A stretch of 62,660 nt of DNA, taken from the IMG/VR virus record IMGVR_UViG_3300001918_000027, positions 1-62,660 of that record; one strand, 5' to 3'. The stretch is from a virus. Both the position numbers and the translations under genes were made by a program. Position 1 is the first letter of the stretch; every line of letters starts with the position of its first letter. Positions 34,397 to 41,528 of this stretch are shown here, in pieces. The notes below the pieces were generated by a model. That model saw only the letters and a program-made list of their open reading frames with translations, was not told the origin of the DNA and made no database searches.

Positions 34397-34681
34397 ATGG
34401 CAAAAATCACATTTGAACAGCCCTTCGCCAGCGACAGCGAAGCCAAGCTGGCAGAGAGCATTAAGGCGTTACTGGACAACGCCTCATTCGCAAACAAGTA
34501 CGGCGAACCGGATTGCAGAAAGGCGGCACCCGCAATCAGAACCTTGGTTGGCAGCTTCGACCTCAACATGATAGTGGGTTGCGGAGGTAGCCACATCTGG
34601 ATTCATCGCAGCAATGAATTCAAGATGGGGCAGCACACCAGCATGGAGAACAAACGCTGGGCAATTGTAACCGAACATTAA
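34397..34681 (+). CDS. Small accessory protein, unknown
   Basis: 94 residues from the ATG at 34397; I reject a TTG 99 bases upstream because it overlaps the promoter element. The sequence is alpha/beta: KLAESIKALLDNASFANKYG, then IRTLVGSFDLNMIVGCGGSH. It is the first gene of the rightward island and is followed by a stem-loop. Nothing identifies its function. Confidence 0.55.
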   Translation: MAKITFEQPFASDSEAKLAESIKALLDNASFANKYGEPDCRKAAPAIRTLVGSFDLNMIVGCGGSHIWIHRSNEFKMGQHTSMENKRWAIVTEH

Positions 34682-34691
34682 TTTTCTAACC

Positions 34692-34715
34692 GCTCCCGGT
34701 GTAAAAGCCGGGAGC
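34692..34715 (+). promoter_or_regulatory. Intergenic stem-loop 1 of the accessory island
   Basis: GCTCCCGG (34692-34699) pairs perfectly with CCGGGAGC (34708-34715) around an eight-base loop. ATTAAAAAGAACCACAA follows, then the ATG at 34733. No T-tract, so probably not a strong terminator. Confidence 0.6.
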
Positions 34716-34732
34716 ATTAAAAAGAACCACAA

Positions 34733-34984
34733 ATGCAAACGCCAACGCCAAACACGATTAAAGTAAGGGTAACCTGGAGTAGCAAAATACCTAATGTAAT
34801 ACAGGCCCCCTATCAGTTCAGCTACGAACTGACTGATAAAACAAAGCTGGAGTTGATAGAACGGTCTGACCTGGACATCAGGACCTTCTTTATAAATCTC
34901 TGGAGCGTGCAAATCATAAAGCAGCAGCATCCCGAGCACTGCAAGCTGTACGAACCCACCATTATAAAAACAGAAATCATTTAA
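34733..34984 (+). CDS. Small accessory protein, unknown
   Basis: 83 residues, beta-rich: TIKVRVTWSSKIPNVIQAPY, then YELTDKTKLELIERSDLDIR. The C-terminus is helical and basic. It lies between two stem-loops. No family recognised. Confidence 0.55.
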   Translation: MQTPTPNTIKVRVTWSSKIPNVIQAPYQFSYELTDKTKLELIERSDLDIRTFFINLWSVQIIKQQHPEHCKLYEPTIIKTEII

Positions 34985-34989
34985 TCATC

Positions 34990-35009
34990 GCCCCGGCTTC
35001 GGCTGGGGC
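34990..35009 (+). promoter_or_regulatory. Intergenic stem-loop 2 with UUCG tetraloop
   Basis: GCCCCGGC (34990-34997) and GCTGGGGC (35002-35009) pair through eight positions with one G-T. The loop TTCG closed by a C-G pair is the extra-stable UUCG tetraloop. ATAAATAACTTTTTT follows, then the ATG at 35025. Confidence 0.65.
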
Positions 35010-35024
35010 ATAAATAACTTTTTT

Positions 35025-35378
35025 ATGAGTGAGATGAAACACACATCGGAGCCTTGGATTTATCAGGAAGGGAGCAAAACTATTCGATCGAAAAAACAAA
35101 ACTATTGGATTGCGTCAATGAATAGTTGGGATAACGCAGTTGACAATGAAGCCAACGCAGCCCGCATCGTTGCCTGCGTAAACGCTTGTAAAAACGTACC
35201 CAATGAGTGGCTGCAAGAAAACTCCATTAAGGCAAGAATTCAAGAAATCAGCCTTTTAAAAAAACAAAATCAAATTCTAATAGATACGATCATGGCGATA
35301 GTTGAGGAAGGGATTGATGAATTAAGTATATCTCAACTTCGGGAAGCCGTTGACCACTGTAAAAAAATAAGTCTTTAA
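35025..35378 (+). CDS. Ea22-like/HTxEPW family phage protein
   Basis: 117 residues. The N-terminus KHTSEPWIYQEGSKTIR and the later NEANAARIVACVNACKNVP match a widespread early-phage family whose members start with HTPEPW and end the domain with ARIVACVNAC. The gene at 58735 is a second member. The C-terminal helix LLKKQNQILIDTIMAIVEEG is probably a coiled coil. Function is unknown. Confidence 0.6.
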   Translation: MSEMKHTSEPWIYQEGSKTIRSKKQNYWIASMNSWDNAVDNEANAARIVACVNACKNVPNEWLQENSIKARIQEISLLKKQNQILIDTIMAIVEEGIDELSISQLREAVDHCKKISL

Positions 35379-35384
35379 TCTACA

Positions 35385-35412
35385 GCCTCTCACATATCAA
35401 AATGTGAGAGGC
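35385..35412 (+). promoter_or_regulatory. Intergenic stem-loop 3
   Basis: GCCTCTCACA (35385-35394) and TGTGAGAGGC (35403-35412) form a perfect ten-base stem around TATCAAAA. ATAAATTTCCATTTATCAT follows, then the ATG at 35432. Confidence 0.65.
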
Positions 35413-35431
35413 ATAAATTTCCATTTATCAT

Positions 35432-36115
35432 ATGAACACCTACAGCAAGTACGTACCAAATGTATTCCTCGCGAAGTGCGAGCAGGCCTATGAAAAAGGC
35501 GAAGTAATCGAAGTAACCACTAAGTACGGCAAGGAAAATGAGTGCATAGTCCATAATCTCATCTACCAGAAGGATGGCTACTATTACTACTCCATCACCC
35601 GTGCCGATGGCTTCGACCGGCAGGAATGGGCACGCCGGAAAGCAGAGCGCCTCCAAGGCTTTGCCGCCACTGCAGAGGCAAAGAGCAACCAATACTACGA
35701 AGCCTCCAACGAGGGCAAGGAGTTCCTGCGGTTGGCAGAGCCCATCAAGATCGGCCACCACAGTGAGAAACGCCACAGGGCCCTGATAGATCGCAACTGG
35801 AACCGGATGGGTAAGAGCGTGAAATTCAGCAAAAAGGCTGAGGGCTACGAGAGCAGGGCAGCATATTGGGAAAACAAAGCCAATGACATAAACCTGAGCA
35901 TGCCGGAAAGCCTGGAGTACTATGCCTTTAGGCTGGAGCAAGCCCAGGCTGAGCACCAGCGGCTAAAGGATAACCCCGAGCTGCGGAGCCATTCCTACAG
36001 CCTTACCTATGCCAAAAAAGCTGTGAATGAGGCGCAAAAGAACTTGGAACTGGCAAATAAGCTTTGGGGAGAATGCTCCCCATGTGAATCAAGCGAGGAT
36101 GTCGAAAATGATTGA
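35432..36115 (+). CDS. DUF3560 domain protein
   Basis: 227 residues. The DUF3560 signature is visible near residues 95-125: FLRLAEPIKIGHHSEKRHRA followed by LIDRNWNRMGKSVKFSKKAE. The N-terminal 50 residues form a separate small domain; the C-terminal part is coiled coil (FRLEQAQAEHQRLKDNPELR). The family is common in plasmids and phages and its function is unknown to me. The gene is richer in G/C than its neighbours. Confidence 0.7.
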   Translation: MNTYSKYVPNVFLAKCEQAYEKGEVIEVTTKYGKENECIVHNLIYQKDGYYYYSITRADGFDRQEWARRKAERLQGFAATAEAKSNQYYEASNEGKEFLRLAEPIKIGHHSEKRHRALIDRNWNRMGKSVKFSKKAEGYESRAAYWENKANDINLSMPESLEYYAFRLEQAQAEHQRLKDNPELRSHSYSLTYAKKAVNEAQKNLELANKLWGECSPCESSEDVEND

Positions 36116-36143
36116 TTACTAATACCAAATCTTTTCTAAAACC

Positions 36144-36167
36144 GGCCTGGGGTTTCGGCCTCAGGCC
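36144..36167 (+). promoter_or_regulatory. Intergenic stem-loop 4
   Basis: GGCCTGGGG (36144-36152) pairs with CCTCAGGCC (36159-36167), nine pairs with one G-T, around TTTCGG. ATAAAAATTACTTT follows, then the ATG at 36182. Confidence 0.6.
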
Positions 36168-36181
36168 ATAAAAATTACTTT

Positions 36182-36421
36182 ATGAAAGCACAATTAAACT
36201 ACGCCTCAGGCTGGGTAATGACCTTTCCCAAGCATTCCCTCGGGCCAATGCTATTTATGGAATGGCTGCAAAACAACCCGAGACACCCCAGGGATTTTAG
36301 GATAGAAAGCCATGCATCAGAGGAGGATGTATTGGATGACCACTTCGTAATTCGGTGGAAAAGCGGAAGCAAGGAAAGTATCACAGATTGTTTTGAGTAC
36401 ATTAAAGGAAACCTTATCTAA
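36182..36421 (+). CDS. Small accessory protein, unknown
   Basis: 79 residues with an alpha/beta pattern: VMTFPKHSLGPMLFMEWLQN, then DDHFVIRWKSGSKESITDCF. It ends one base into the start of the GNAT gene (TAATG), so the two are coupled. No function recognised. Confidence 0.55.
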   Translation: MKAQLNYASGWVMTFPKHSLGPMLFMEWLQNNPRHPRDFRIESHASEEDVLDDHFVIRWKSGSKESITDCFEYIKGNLI

Positions 36422-36828
36422 TGACCACACGCACACTATACCACACCTGGGAGGCAGCACCGGTAAACGAAATCAACGACCTTAAACTGGTCTGCTTCCC
36501 TCACTTACACCTTGCAACTGAGGAGGAGCGCATGTATGACACCATGTCAATGCATTTAGTAGTAAGGGTAAGCGGCCGGGTTGCCGGTTATGCCCGGCTA
36601 AGGCACATCAGCAACAAACGTAATCATGTCTACATCGACCGGGTTTGTGTTAACCCTGAATTCAGGGGAGCCGGCATATTTTCCGGCATGATGGCATTCA
36701 TTGAGCGGAGGTACCCGAAGGCCTGCCTGCGGCTAAAGGCCCGCTTCCATCTCGCCCAGGCATATAAGAAGATGGGTTACCAGCCAGTGGCGAGGGATGA
36801 GGCCTTTGAGTATTTGCAGAAGGTGTAG
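36421..36828 (+). CDS. GNAT family N-acetyltransferase
   Basis: 135 residues. The acetyl-CoA motif is CVNPEFRGAGIFSGMMAF near residues 78-95, preceded by the strand HVYIDRVCVNP and followed by HLAQAYKKMGYQPV, the typical last GNAT segment. A substrate cannot be assigned. It is a second GNAT in this window; its sequence differs clearly from the one at 16659. Confidence 0.8.
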   Translation: MTTRTLYHTWEAAPVNEINDLKLVCFPHLHLATEEERMYDTMSMHLVVRVSGRVAGYARLRHISNKRNHVYIDRVCVNPEFRGAGIFSGMMAFIERRYPKACLRLKARFHLAQAYKKMGYQPVARDEAFEYLQKV

Positions 36829-36863
36829 GGGAGCCATTTTTAAACCAAGTTAATAAATTTATC

Positions 36864-37109
36864 ATGCATCATCAAATTAAGGTATTTCGAAACACAGCAG
36901 GAATTGAGGCCTTTCTTGCAGAAAACAATGTTGAGGTTATCGATATAAAATACATATTTACTCAGAATGTAGTGACGGGCCCTTATTTTAATACTGTAGA
37001 CCATAGTGGCCAGCCCGTTTGTCTAAGAAAGGGAGATATCTATGGCGATAGTCAATACATACTGGTTTTTAAAATTATAAAAGAATTGCCCAAAGAAGTC
37101 CTGGGTTAA
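36864..37109 (+). CDS. Small accessory protein, unknown
   Basis: 81 residues: IKVFRNTAGIEAFLAENNVE, then VTGPYFNTVDHSGQPVCLRK. Strand-rich, with no transmembrane part. It is the last gene before an inverted-repeat region. No function recognised. Confidence 0.5.
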   Translation: MHHQIKVFRNTAGIEAFLAENNVEVIDIKYIFTQNVVTGPYFNTVDHSGQPVCLRKGDIYGDSQYILVFKIIKELPKEVLG

Positions 37110-37114
37110 ACTAT

Positions 37115-37193
37115 AATACTTGCAATGTTGCAAATTTTTTACGTCGATATATTGATTATCAACGGATTGTGCATTTGTAAGGTTGCAAGTATT
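37115..37193. repeat. Perfect 11-base inverted repeat with TTGCAA boxes
   Basis: AATACTTGCAA (37115-37125) is repeated in inverted form as TTGCAAGTATT (37183-37193), with a further TTGCAA at 37128-37133. The region 37110-37285 has no gene. The boxes could be regulator binding sites for the PH-domain gene or recombination sites. Confidence 0.55.
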
Positions 37194-37285
37194 TTACTAG
37201 AAAAGTCTAATTTTAAAGTCAGAATACCAGAATCAAATAATCGGAATCAAGGTAATCCATATATTAGCACCCAAAATCTTATAAA

Positions 37286-37846
37286 ATGGCAACCTTTGAA
37301 GACGTACAAAAATTTGCAAACTCATACGGATTTAAACCTATTCAATCAATTCCGGAATTTAAATCGCTTAATACATTGCTGCTACCTGGGGAAAATTTAA
37401 AGGCGATAATTGAAGGACTCCTTAAAGATGTAATGGGCCGGTCCATTAATGGAAATGGAGTAGTTATTTGCACCGATCGAAGGCTTATATTTTACCGAAA
37501 AACAATTTTAGGTACAACCACTAAGGAAGAATATGCTATAGAAAATATATCCTCCGCTTCCTCTAGGATGGGTATTTTGAATGCTTCGGTCGAGGTAAGA
37601 GCTGGCTCAAATAAAGCTACAATAGAATACCTCAATAAAATTGAAGCAGAGAAATTTGTGAAAATCTTACAGGAGGTAATATATAATAAGGCTTCAAAAG
37701 AAGCCTTATCGGCAGCAAGCCAGCCACCTTCACAGAATCAAGGGCCCTCAATCCCGGAGCAACTCGAAAAACTTTTCGACCTTATGCAAAGAGGAATTTT
37801 AACGGAAGATGAATTCAGGGAACAAAAAGCAAGGCTTTTAAAGTAA
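37286..37846 (+). CDS. PH-like domain protein with C-terminal SHOCT domain
   Basis: 186 residues. Residues 35-130 resemble the bacterial YokE-like PH domain (VVICTDRRLIFYRKTILGTT, then EEYAIENISSASSRMG). The last 30 residues are a SHOCT domain (LEKLFDLMQRGILTEDEFRE), a short helical C-terminal module. Such proteins are often stress- or membrane-related in bacteria. It is A/T-rich compared with the virion genes and closes the rightward island with a terminator. Confidence 0.75.
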   Translation: MATFEDVQKFANSYGFKPIQSIPEFKSLNTLLLPGENLKAIIEGLLKDVMGRSINGNGVVICTDRRLIFYRKTILGTTTKEEYAIENISSASSRMGILNASVEVRAGSNKATIEYLNKIEAEKFVKILQEVIYNKASKEALSAASQPPSQNQGPSIPEQLEKLFDLMQRGILTEDEFREQKARLLK

Positions 37847-37857
37847 AGATAATCCGG

Positions 37858-37881
37858 AGGTACCCAAGCGGTACCTTTTTT
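37858..37881 (+). terminator. Rho-independent terminator of the accessory island
   Basis: AGGTACC (37858-37864), loop CAAGC, GGTACCT (37870-37876) and a T-tract to 37881. It begins 12 bases after the stop of the PH-SHOCT gene. Confidence 0.9.
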
Positions 37882-37914
37882 CTTTAGGTAAATCAAATAT
37901 GTAATTTTTTATAA

Positions 37915-37936
37915 TTTGCTCCCATTTTTGCTCCCA
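37915..37936. repeat. Two 10-base direct repeats TTTGCTCCCA
   Basis: TTTGCTCCCA occurs at 37915-37924 and 37927-37936, 12 bases apart, in a gene-free stretch between the terminator and the gene at 38007. Spacing near one helical turn suggests protein binding, for example recombinase arm sites; unproven. Confidence 0.5.
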
Positions 37937-38006
37937 AATCCTTCGAAACCCTTGTCATTGCTGGTTGGTATACAGATAGGAAGGGATTAAAACCTAAAGA
38001 ATGAGA

Positions 38007-38636
38007 TTAATGTATACTTAGGTACAGATCGCTATATAGTTTATGAATTTCACTTTTAAGAACATTGAAGTCCCTTTTCGGAAAATCATTTACTACATGA
38101 TTTCTGCTCCCATCTTGTAGGTAAAGAAGCCAACCTTCCAACATTTTACAATAAATATCTTCAAAATGCTCCATTGGAATAAAATATCCAGATGGGGATT
38201 TCGATAAAACCCTCTCGACATTCTTAAAGATTGATATAATGTTTTTTCTATCATAAAGGATATCTGATTGGGAAACAACATCAAAACCGAAATCAAATTT
38301 TAATACTAAGTCAGTATCTATATCTAAATCAGGTATAGGAAAAATTGATTCAAGGGAATGGTTATTTAAATTTCTTGCCCATGCATTCTGGGGATTATCA
38401 TTAAGTTCTGCTTCGATTGCATGAACCAACTTAGTATCTATATGCTTAGGTACGGATTTAACTCCTATATTAAAACTACTATAATAACAAAAAAAAGAGG
38501 TATTTAAAGTTAAAATAGGCTCCACACAAATTTTTCTATAAAATCTTGGATCCATATCTGAACCCTCTTCGGGCAAACTTCTTACTAAATTAACCAGCAC
38601 TGAACGACCTTCGTAATTGATTATAAGGTTTTTCAT
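38007..38636 (-). CDS. Accessory protein of unknown function
   Basis: 209 residues, A/T-rich gene. The N-terminus (MKNLIINYEGRSVLVNLVRS) and the centre (DTDLVLKFDFGFDVVSQSDI) are strand-rich; the C-terminus is helical (FEDIYCKMLEGWLLYLQDGS). No membrane segment, signal peptide or catalytic motif is visible. It stands alone between the plus-strand island and the terminase, a position typical of a moron or defence gene. Confidence 0.6.
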   Translation of the reverse strand: MKNLIINYEGRSVLVNLVRSLPEEGSDMDPRFYRKICVEPILTLNTSFFCYYSSFNIGVKSVPKHIDTKLVHAIEAELNDNPQNAWARNLNNHSLESIFPIPDLDIDTDLVLKFDFGFDVVSQSDILYDRKNIISIFKNVERVLSKSPSGYFIPMEHFEDIYCKMLEGWLLYLQDGSRNHVVNDFPKRDFNVLKSEIHKLYSDLYLSIH

Positions 38637-38661
38637 AGATTTTTTTTGCTAAATTAATACA

Positions 38662-40023
38662 CTACACCCAATCCAGCATACTTTTTTTTCCAGGCCTTTC
38701 TTCCTGACCACCTCCGGCAACGACCATTTTGCGCTTCCGCTTCAGCTGCCGGTGGGTAGTAACGCCATACCTGATACCATCTTTTGCGTGGTTGTTCTTA
38801 TCCTTGGGTACGTTGGTGGGTTCCTTATTGGCATCGAGCTGCCATTTGTACTCCTGGTTTTCGAACCAAATATTCTTACTGTCCTCCGTGATGTAGTTCT
38901 CCATGGCACTGATTTGCTTTATACCATAGAGCACGCTGTCGGGTCCCTTTTCTGCCGGTAAAACATTGAATCCCAAATCTTTGAGCTCCTTTATGCTTTT
39001 CGGCTCGCTGCTATCGGCATATATGGGCGCCTTGCGGCTTACACCCCGGACCCGCATCAAATCAGCAAGGCCGGGGTTCGTAAGCCCTACTTCATAAATT
39101 ACCTCCCGGTAAAAGTTGCGGTTGTTATGGCTTTTAATTTCAATCAAGGCAACGGGGTCTTCACTATATCCAAAGTCCAGGCCGTAATAGCTCTGGTATG
39201 GCAGGCTCTCGAAGAATGCCCTGCTGATGGCTTTCCAACCCCGGTAAATTCTGCCCTTGGCGCCTTCCGGTACGAGGCCCAAGACGTCAATGTAGTATTT
39301 CTCCGGATTGTAGAAATTGCTGGCAGGGTTGCCATAGGCCCGGTACTTATTGATGGTTTTGTCGTTGAGGTTCTTTAGGTTCTGCTCATATGTACTGTGG
39401 ATTGCCAACAGCTCGGGGATCTGCTTTGGATGGGCTTTATAATATGGTAATGGCTTGCCCTGGTCATCAAACAGCCCGCAGTCCTCGAGATTGAAGAACC
39501 GCTTCATCAGCCAGTGGTTTTTGCTGGGCGGGTTAAAAAGCAGGATGATTTGAATGTTCTCCACCTTATTGGTCCGGATGGAGTCATCGAGCTTATTGAA
39601 GTCTTCTTCATCAACTTCCTCGGCCTCCTCGATGATGATGTGGGTAATACCGGCTAAGGATTTAAGCTTTGCGGACTGGCTGCCGCTGGACTTCTTAAAG
39701 CCCTTGGCTATGAAGCCATTGCCGGTGGGCTTATAAATGGCGGACTTCTTACTGTCAGTGATGGCAAAGTCTTCTTCGGGAAAATCGCTGCTCTCCAGCC
39801 TGTCCTTCCAGTCCTGGTAAAGGCTGTCTTTGATATCTGAGTACACCGAGCGCATGATGACACCACGGAAGTACTCAGGCTGTGTCATTCGATACAGAAA
39901 GTAATCTGTAGCGAAGTGGGAGCCACCCCGGGCACGGCCACCCCAAACGCAGATATACCGGGCCTTTGTAGTAAAAACCGGTTTATAAATACGGTTGAAG
40001 CGAGATCGTACCTCATGCACCAT
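38662..40023 (-). CDS. terL: Terminase large subunit
   Basis: 453 residues. The ATPase domain starts with WGGRARGGSHFATDYFL near 27-43, a Walker-A position lacking the usual GK(S/T); the same form is found in this Bacteroidota TerL family as far as I recall. Walker B with catalytic Glu is ITHIIIEEAEEVDEEDF near 130. The nuclease domain has YYGLDFGYSEDPVALIEI near 292 and IYADSSEPKSIKEL near 340, with acidic residues for metal binding. It should package DNA by translocation and cut it. Ten bases overlap with the small subunit gene. Confidence 0.92.
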   Translation of the reverse strand: MVHEVRSRFNRIYKPVFTTKARYICVWGGRARGGSHFATDYFLYRMTQPEYFRGVIMRSVYSDIKDSLYQDWKDRLESSDFPEEDFAITDSKKSAIYKPTGNGFIAKGFKKSSGSQSAKLKSLAGITHIIIEEAEEVDEEDFNKLDDSIRTNKVENIQIILLFNPPSKNHWLMKRFFNLEDCGLFDDQGKPLPYYKAHPKQIPELLAIHSTYEQNLKNLNDKTINKYRAYGNPASNFYNPEKYYIDVLGLVPEGAKGRIYRGWKAISRAFFESLPYQSYYGLDFGYSEDPVALIEIKSHNNRNFYREVIYEVGLTNPGLADLMRVRGVSRKAPIYADSSEPKSIKELKDLGFNVLPAEKGPDSVLYGIKQISAMENYITEDSKNIWFENQEYKWQLDANKEPTNVPKDKNNHAKDGIRYGVTTHRQLKRKRKMVVAGGGQEERPGKKSMLDWV

Positions 40024-40432
40024 AGTCTTCGAATATCACCCGATGGGTGGTTTCCTGCTGTATTGGGCCACCGCCTTTACCGGTATGCTCCAGTTTAATT
40101 GCGGGGTCAAGGCTTTCCAACTTAATGATTCTGTCCTCCACAGCAAGGATGGCCTTGATGCCTTCGGGTGTTCCTTTGAATTGTTCCTTTAGTGACCGCT
40201 TAAGCTTTTTGAGTGCCTCAATTCGAAGTACACGCTTTTCCTCCAGAGCCTGGTCGGACTTCTGCATCCAGCGTTGCCTTGCTTGCTGAATGTATCGCCT
40301 GGCTTGCCTTTCGCTCACCTTCCACGTCTTTACGATATTGGCCCGGATATCGGCTTCTGGCCAATCATCAATAATCCACTCCTGGACAAGGCGAACCCGT
40401 TTTTCCATTTCTGTTTTGTCGAGTAGTGCCAT
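40013..40432 (-). CDS. terS: Terminase small subunit
   Basis: 139 residues. An N-terminal helix-turn-helix (IVKTWKVSERQARRYIQQAR) is followed by an oligomerisation helix (IEALKKLKRSLKEQFKGTPE) and the common ending ILAVEDRIIKLESLDPAIKLE. Such proteins recognise the packaging site and stimulate the large subunit. Its stop overlaps the terL start by ten bases. Confidence 0.85.
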   Translation of the reverse strand: MALLDKTEMEKRVRLVQEWIIDDWPEADIRANIVKTWKVSERQARRYIQQARQRWMQKSDQALEEKRVLRIEALKKLKRSLKEQFKGTPEGIKAILAVEDRIIKLESLDPAIKLEHTGKGGGPIQQETTHRVIFEDYGA

Positions 40433-40671
40433 TATGTCTTGGGGAAAAGCATGTTAAGTAGTTCGATGATGTCTTTTTGCTCATTGATGACTGCCCGGGT
40501 TTTCTCCGCTTCGCGTTCCCTGAGCTCCTGCACCTTTTCCGGTAGGCCATCCATGGGGCTTGTTGCCAAGGTATCCAGCATGGTAATGCGGTGGTTGAGC
40601 CTTTTTGTAAGCAAGTCCTTTACGTTTTCGATTGTAGCTGCCATAACCTTAAGTTTTTCTTCTTCGTTCAT
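40432..40671 (-). CDS. Small helical protein before the terminase genes
   Basis: 79 residues, fully helical: EKLKVMAATIENVKDLLTKR, then ELREREAEKTRAVINEQKDI. It ends one base into the terS start, so the three genes are coupled. Possibly a terminase accessory; no family recognised. Confidence 0.55.
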   Translation of the reverse strand: MNEEEKLKVMAATIENVKDLLTKRLNHRITMLDTLATSPMDGLPEKVQELREREAEKTRAVINEQKDIIELLNMLFPKT

Positions 40672-40934
40672 ATCCGGCCTGTTTAAGCCGGCAAAAATAT
40701 TGTTTCCCTATTAACCGGTACGGTGGTCACCTTTCGGTACCACCGTTCTTTTCAAAGCGTTTTGTTTTTTAACCAGGTAAAACCTCTCAAAAGACTACAG
40801 CCTCAGCTGTAGGAGAAAATGTAGTATAAACTCCTGGATGGCTCTCGGGGCACCTTGCGCTATGCGCTGTCCGCACTTGGCCAGTTATTTAAAATCCCAG
40901 CGGCCTGCCGGTTGGTAAGCCGCTGGGGTTGTTG
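40672..40934 (-). other. Gene-free region with three stem-loops next to the terminase genes
   Basis: 263 bases without a gene. Stem-loops: 40896-40904 with 40919-40927 (CCCAGCGGC/GCCGCTGGG; on the minus strand followed by ATTTT, so a likely terminator for the gene at 40935); 40795-40801 with 40806-40812 (CTACAGC/GCTGTAG, followed on the minus strand by TCTTTT); and 40720-40727 with 40739-40746 (ACGGTGGT/ACCACCGT). A TATTTTTG element on the minus strand (40699-40692) may be the -7 box of the terminase promoter. Packaging sites often lie beside terS, so a cos or pac site may be here. Confidence 0.5.
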
Positions 40935-41195
40935 TTAATCTTCATCCTCTTCTCTGTCTTGGCCATCTTCGAACCACTTGCTTCCTTCGCTCTCAATCAT
41001 TTCCTGCAGGTTGGTGTCTCTGGTCATGTAGTAGTTACTGTTGTCGCTGAACTTGTTAAGCTCCTGAGCAACGATTAACAGGCTATAGCCGTAGTAGCTC
41101 TTTAGTGACTTGTTTTCCTCTTTGGCTTCGTTCACCAGCTGCTCTGCTTCCTTCATCAGGTCAAGCGCTTTCTGTAGTTTTTCCGTTGTGTTCAT
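40935..41195 (-). CDS. Small acidic helical protein, unknown
   Basis: 86 residues: TEKLQKALDLMKEAEQLVNE, then a Tyr-rich middle (SLKSYYGYSLLIVAQELNKF) and a very acidic end (FEDGQDREEDED). It is preceded by the promoter CTTG-N20-TATCATTGC at 41222-41253 and followed by a terminator-like hairpin, so it is its own transcription unit. Function unknown. Confidence 0.6.
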   Translation of the reverse strand: MNTTEKLQKALDLMKEAEQLVNEAKEENKSLKSYYGYSLLIVAQELNKFSDNSNYYMTRDTNLQEMIESEGSKWFEDGQDREEDED

Positions 41196-41221
41196 TGTGT
41201 TGCGTTTGAATTGTTATAAGG

Positions 41222-41253
41222 CAATGATAGAAAGCTAGTGGTGGTTAATCAAG
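41222..41253 (-). promoter_or_regulatory. Promoter CTTG-N20-TATCATTG for the gene at 40935
   Basis: On the minus strand CTTG (41253-41250) is followed after 20 bases by TATCATTG (41229-41222). The same string TTTCTATCATTGC with the same spacing precedes the gene at 51941. The TTG and TA..TTG parts fit the Bacteroidota -33/-7 pattern. Confidence 0.6.
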
Positions 41254-41291
41254 GCTTTTTGAAAGTTTATTATTAATAGTTAACCACCACT
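41237..41291. repeat. Perfect 12-base inverted repeat
   Basis: AGTGGTGGTTAA (41237-41248) and TTAACCACCACT (41280-41291) are separated by 31 bases. The left arm lies in the spacer of the promoter at 41222-41253, and on the plus strand a TTTTT follows the right arm. It may be an operator or a terminator of the upstream gene. Confidence 0.5.
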
Positions 41292-41297
41292 TTTTGC

Positions 41298-41459
41298 TTA
41301 ATTAATCCTCCTCCAGAGGTGAAAAACATCGCCACTTTGAAGGGTGAATTTTGTCTCATCCACCTTTACAACCTCCGACTTGATAGTTGTAAACCCTTTG
41401 CCGGGAACCAGCTTTTCAAACTCAATCATGTCCCCTACTTTGATTTCAATTGCGCCCAT
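41298..41459 (-). CDS. Small beta-rich protein, unknown
   Basis: 53 residues from the ATG at 41459 (MGAIEIKVGDMIEFEKL). Strands VGDMIEFEKLVPGKGFTTIK and VVKVDETKFTLQSGDVFHLW suggest an SH3-like barrel. It lies between the Tad2-like gene and the gene at 40935. Function unknown. Confidence 0.55.
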   Translation of the reverse strand: MGAIEIKVGDMIEFEKLVPGKGFTTIKSEVVKVDETKFTLQSGDVFHLWRRIN

Positions 41460-41528
41460 ATTGTTATTTTTTGTAATGCAATATTGGGGAGACATAACGA
41501 CCTTATCAAGTCAATACGCAACTTTCTT

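Noticed and set aside
37125-37400. 91-codon frame starting in the inverted repeat region
   Set aside because: It runs into the PH-SHOCT gene in another frame and has no conserved features.
38662-40023. Inactive terminase because the Walker A lysine is missing
   Set aside because: The form WGGRARGGSH appears to be normal in this family and the Walker B and nuclease acids are intact, so I do not treat it as broken.
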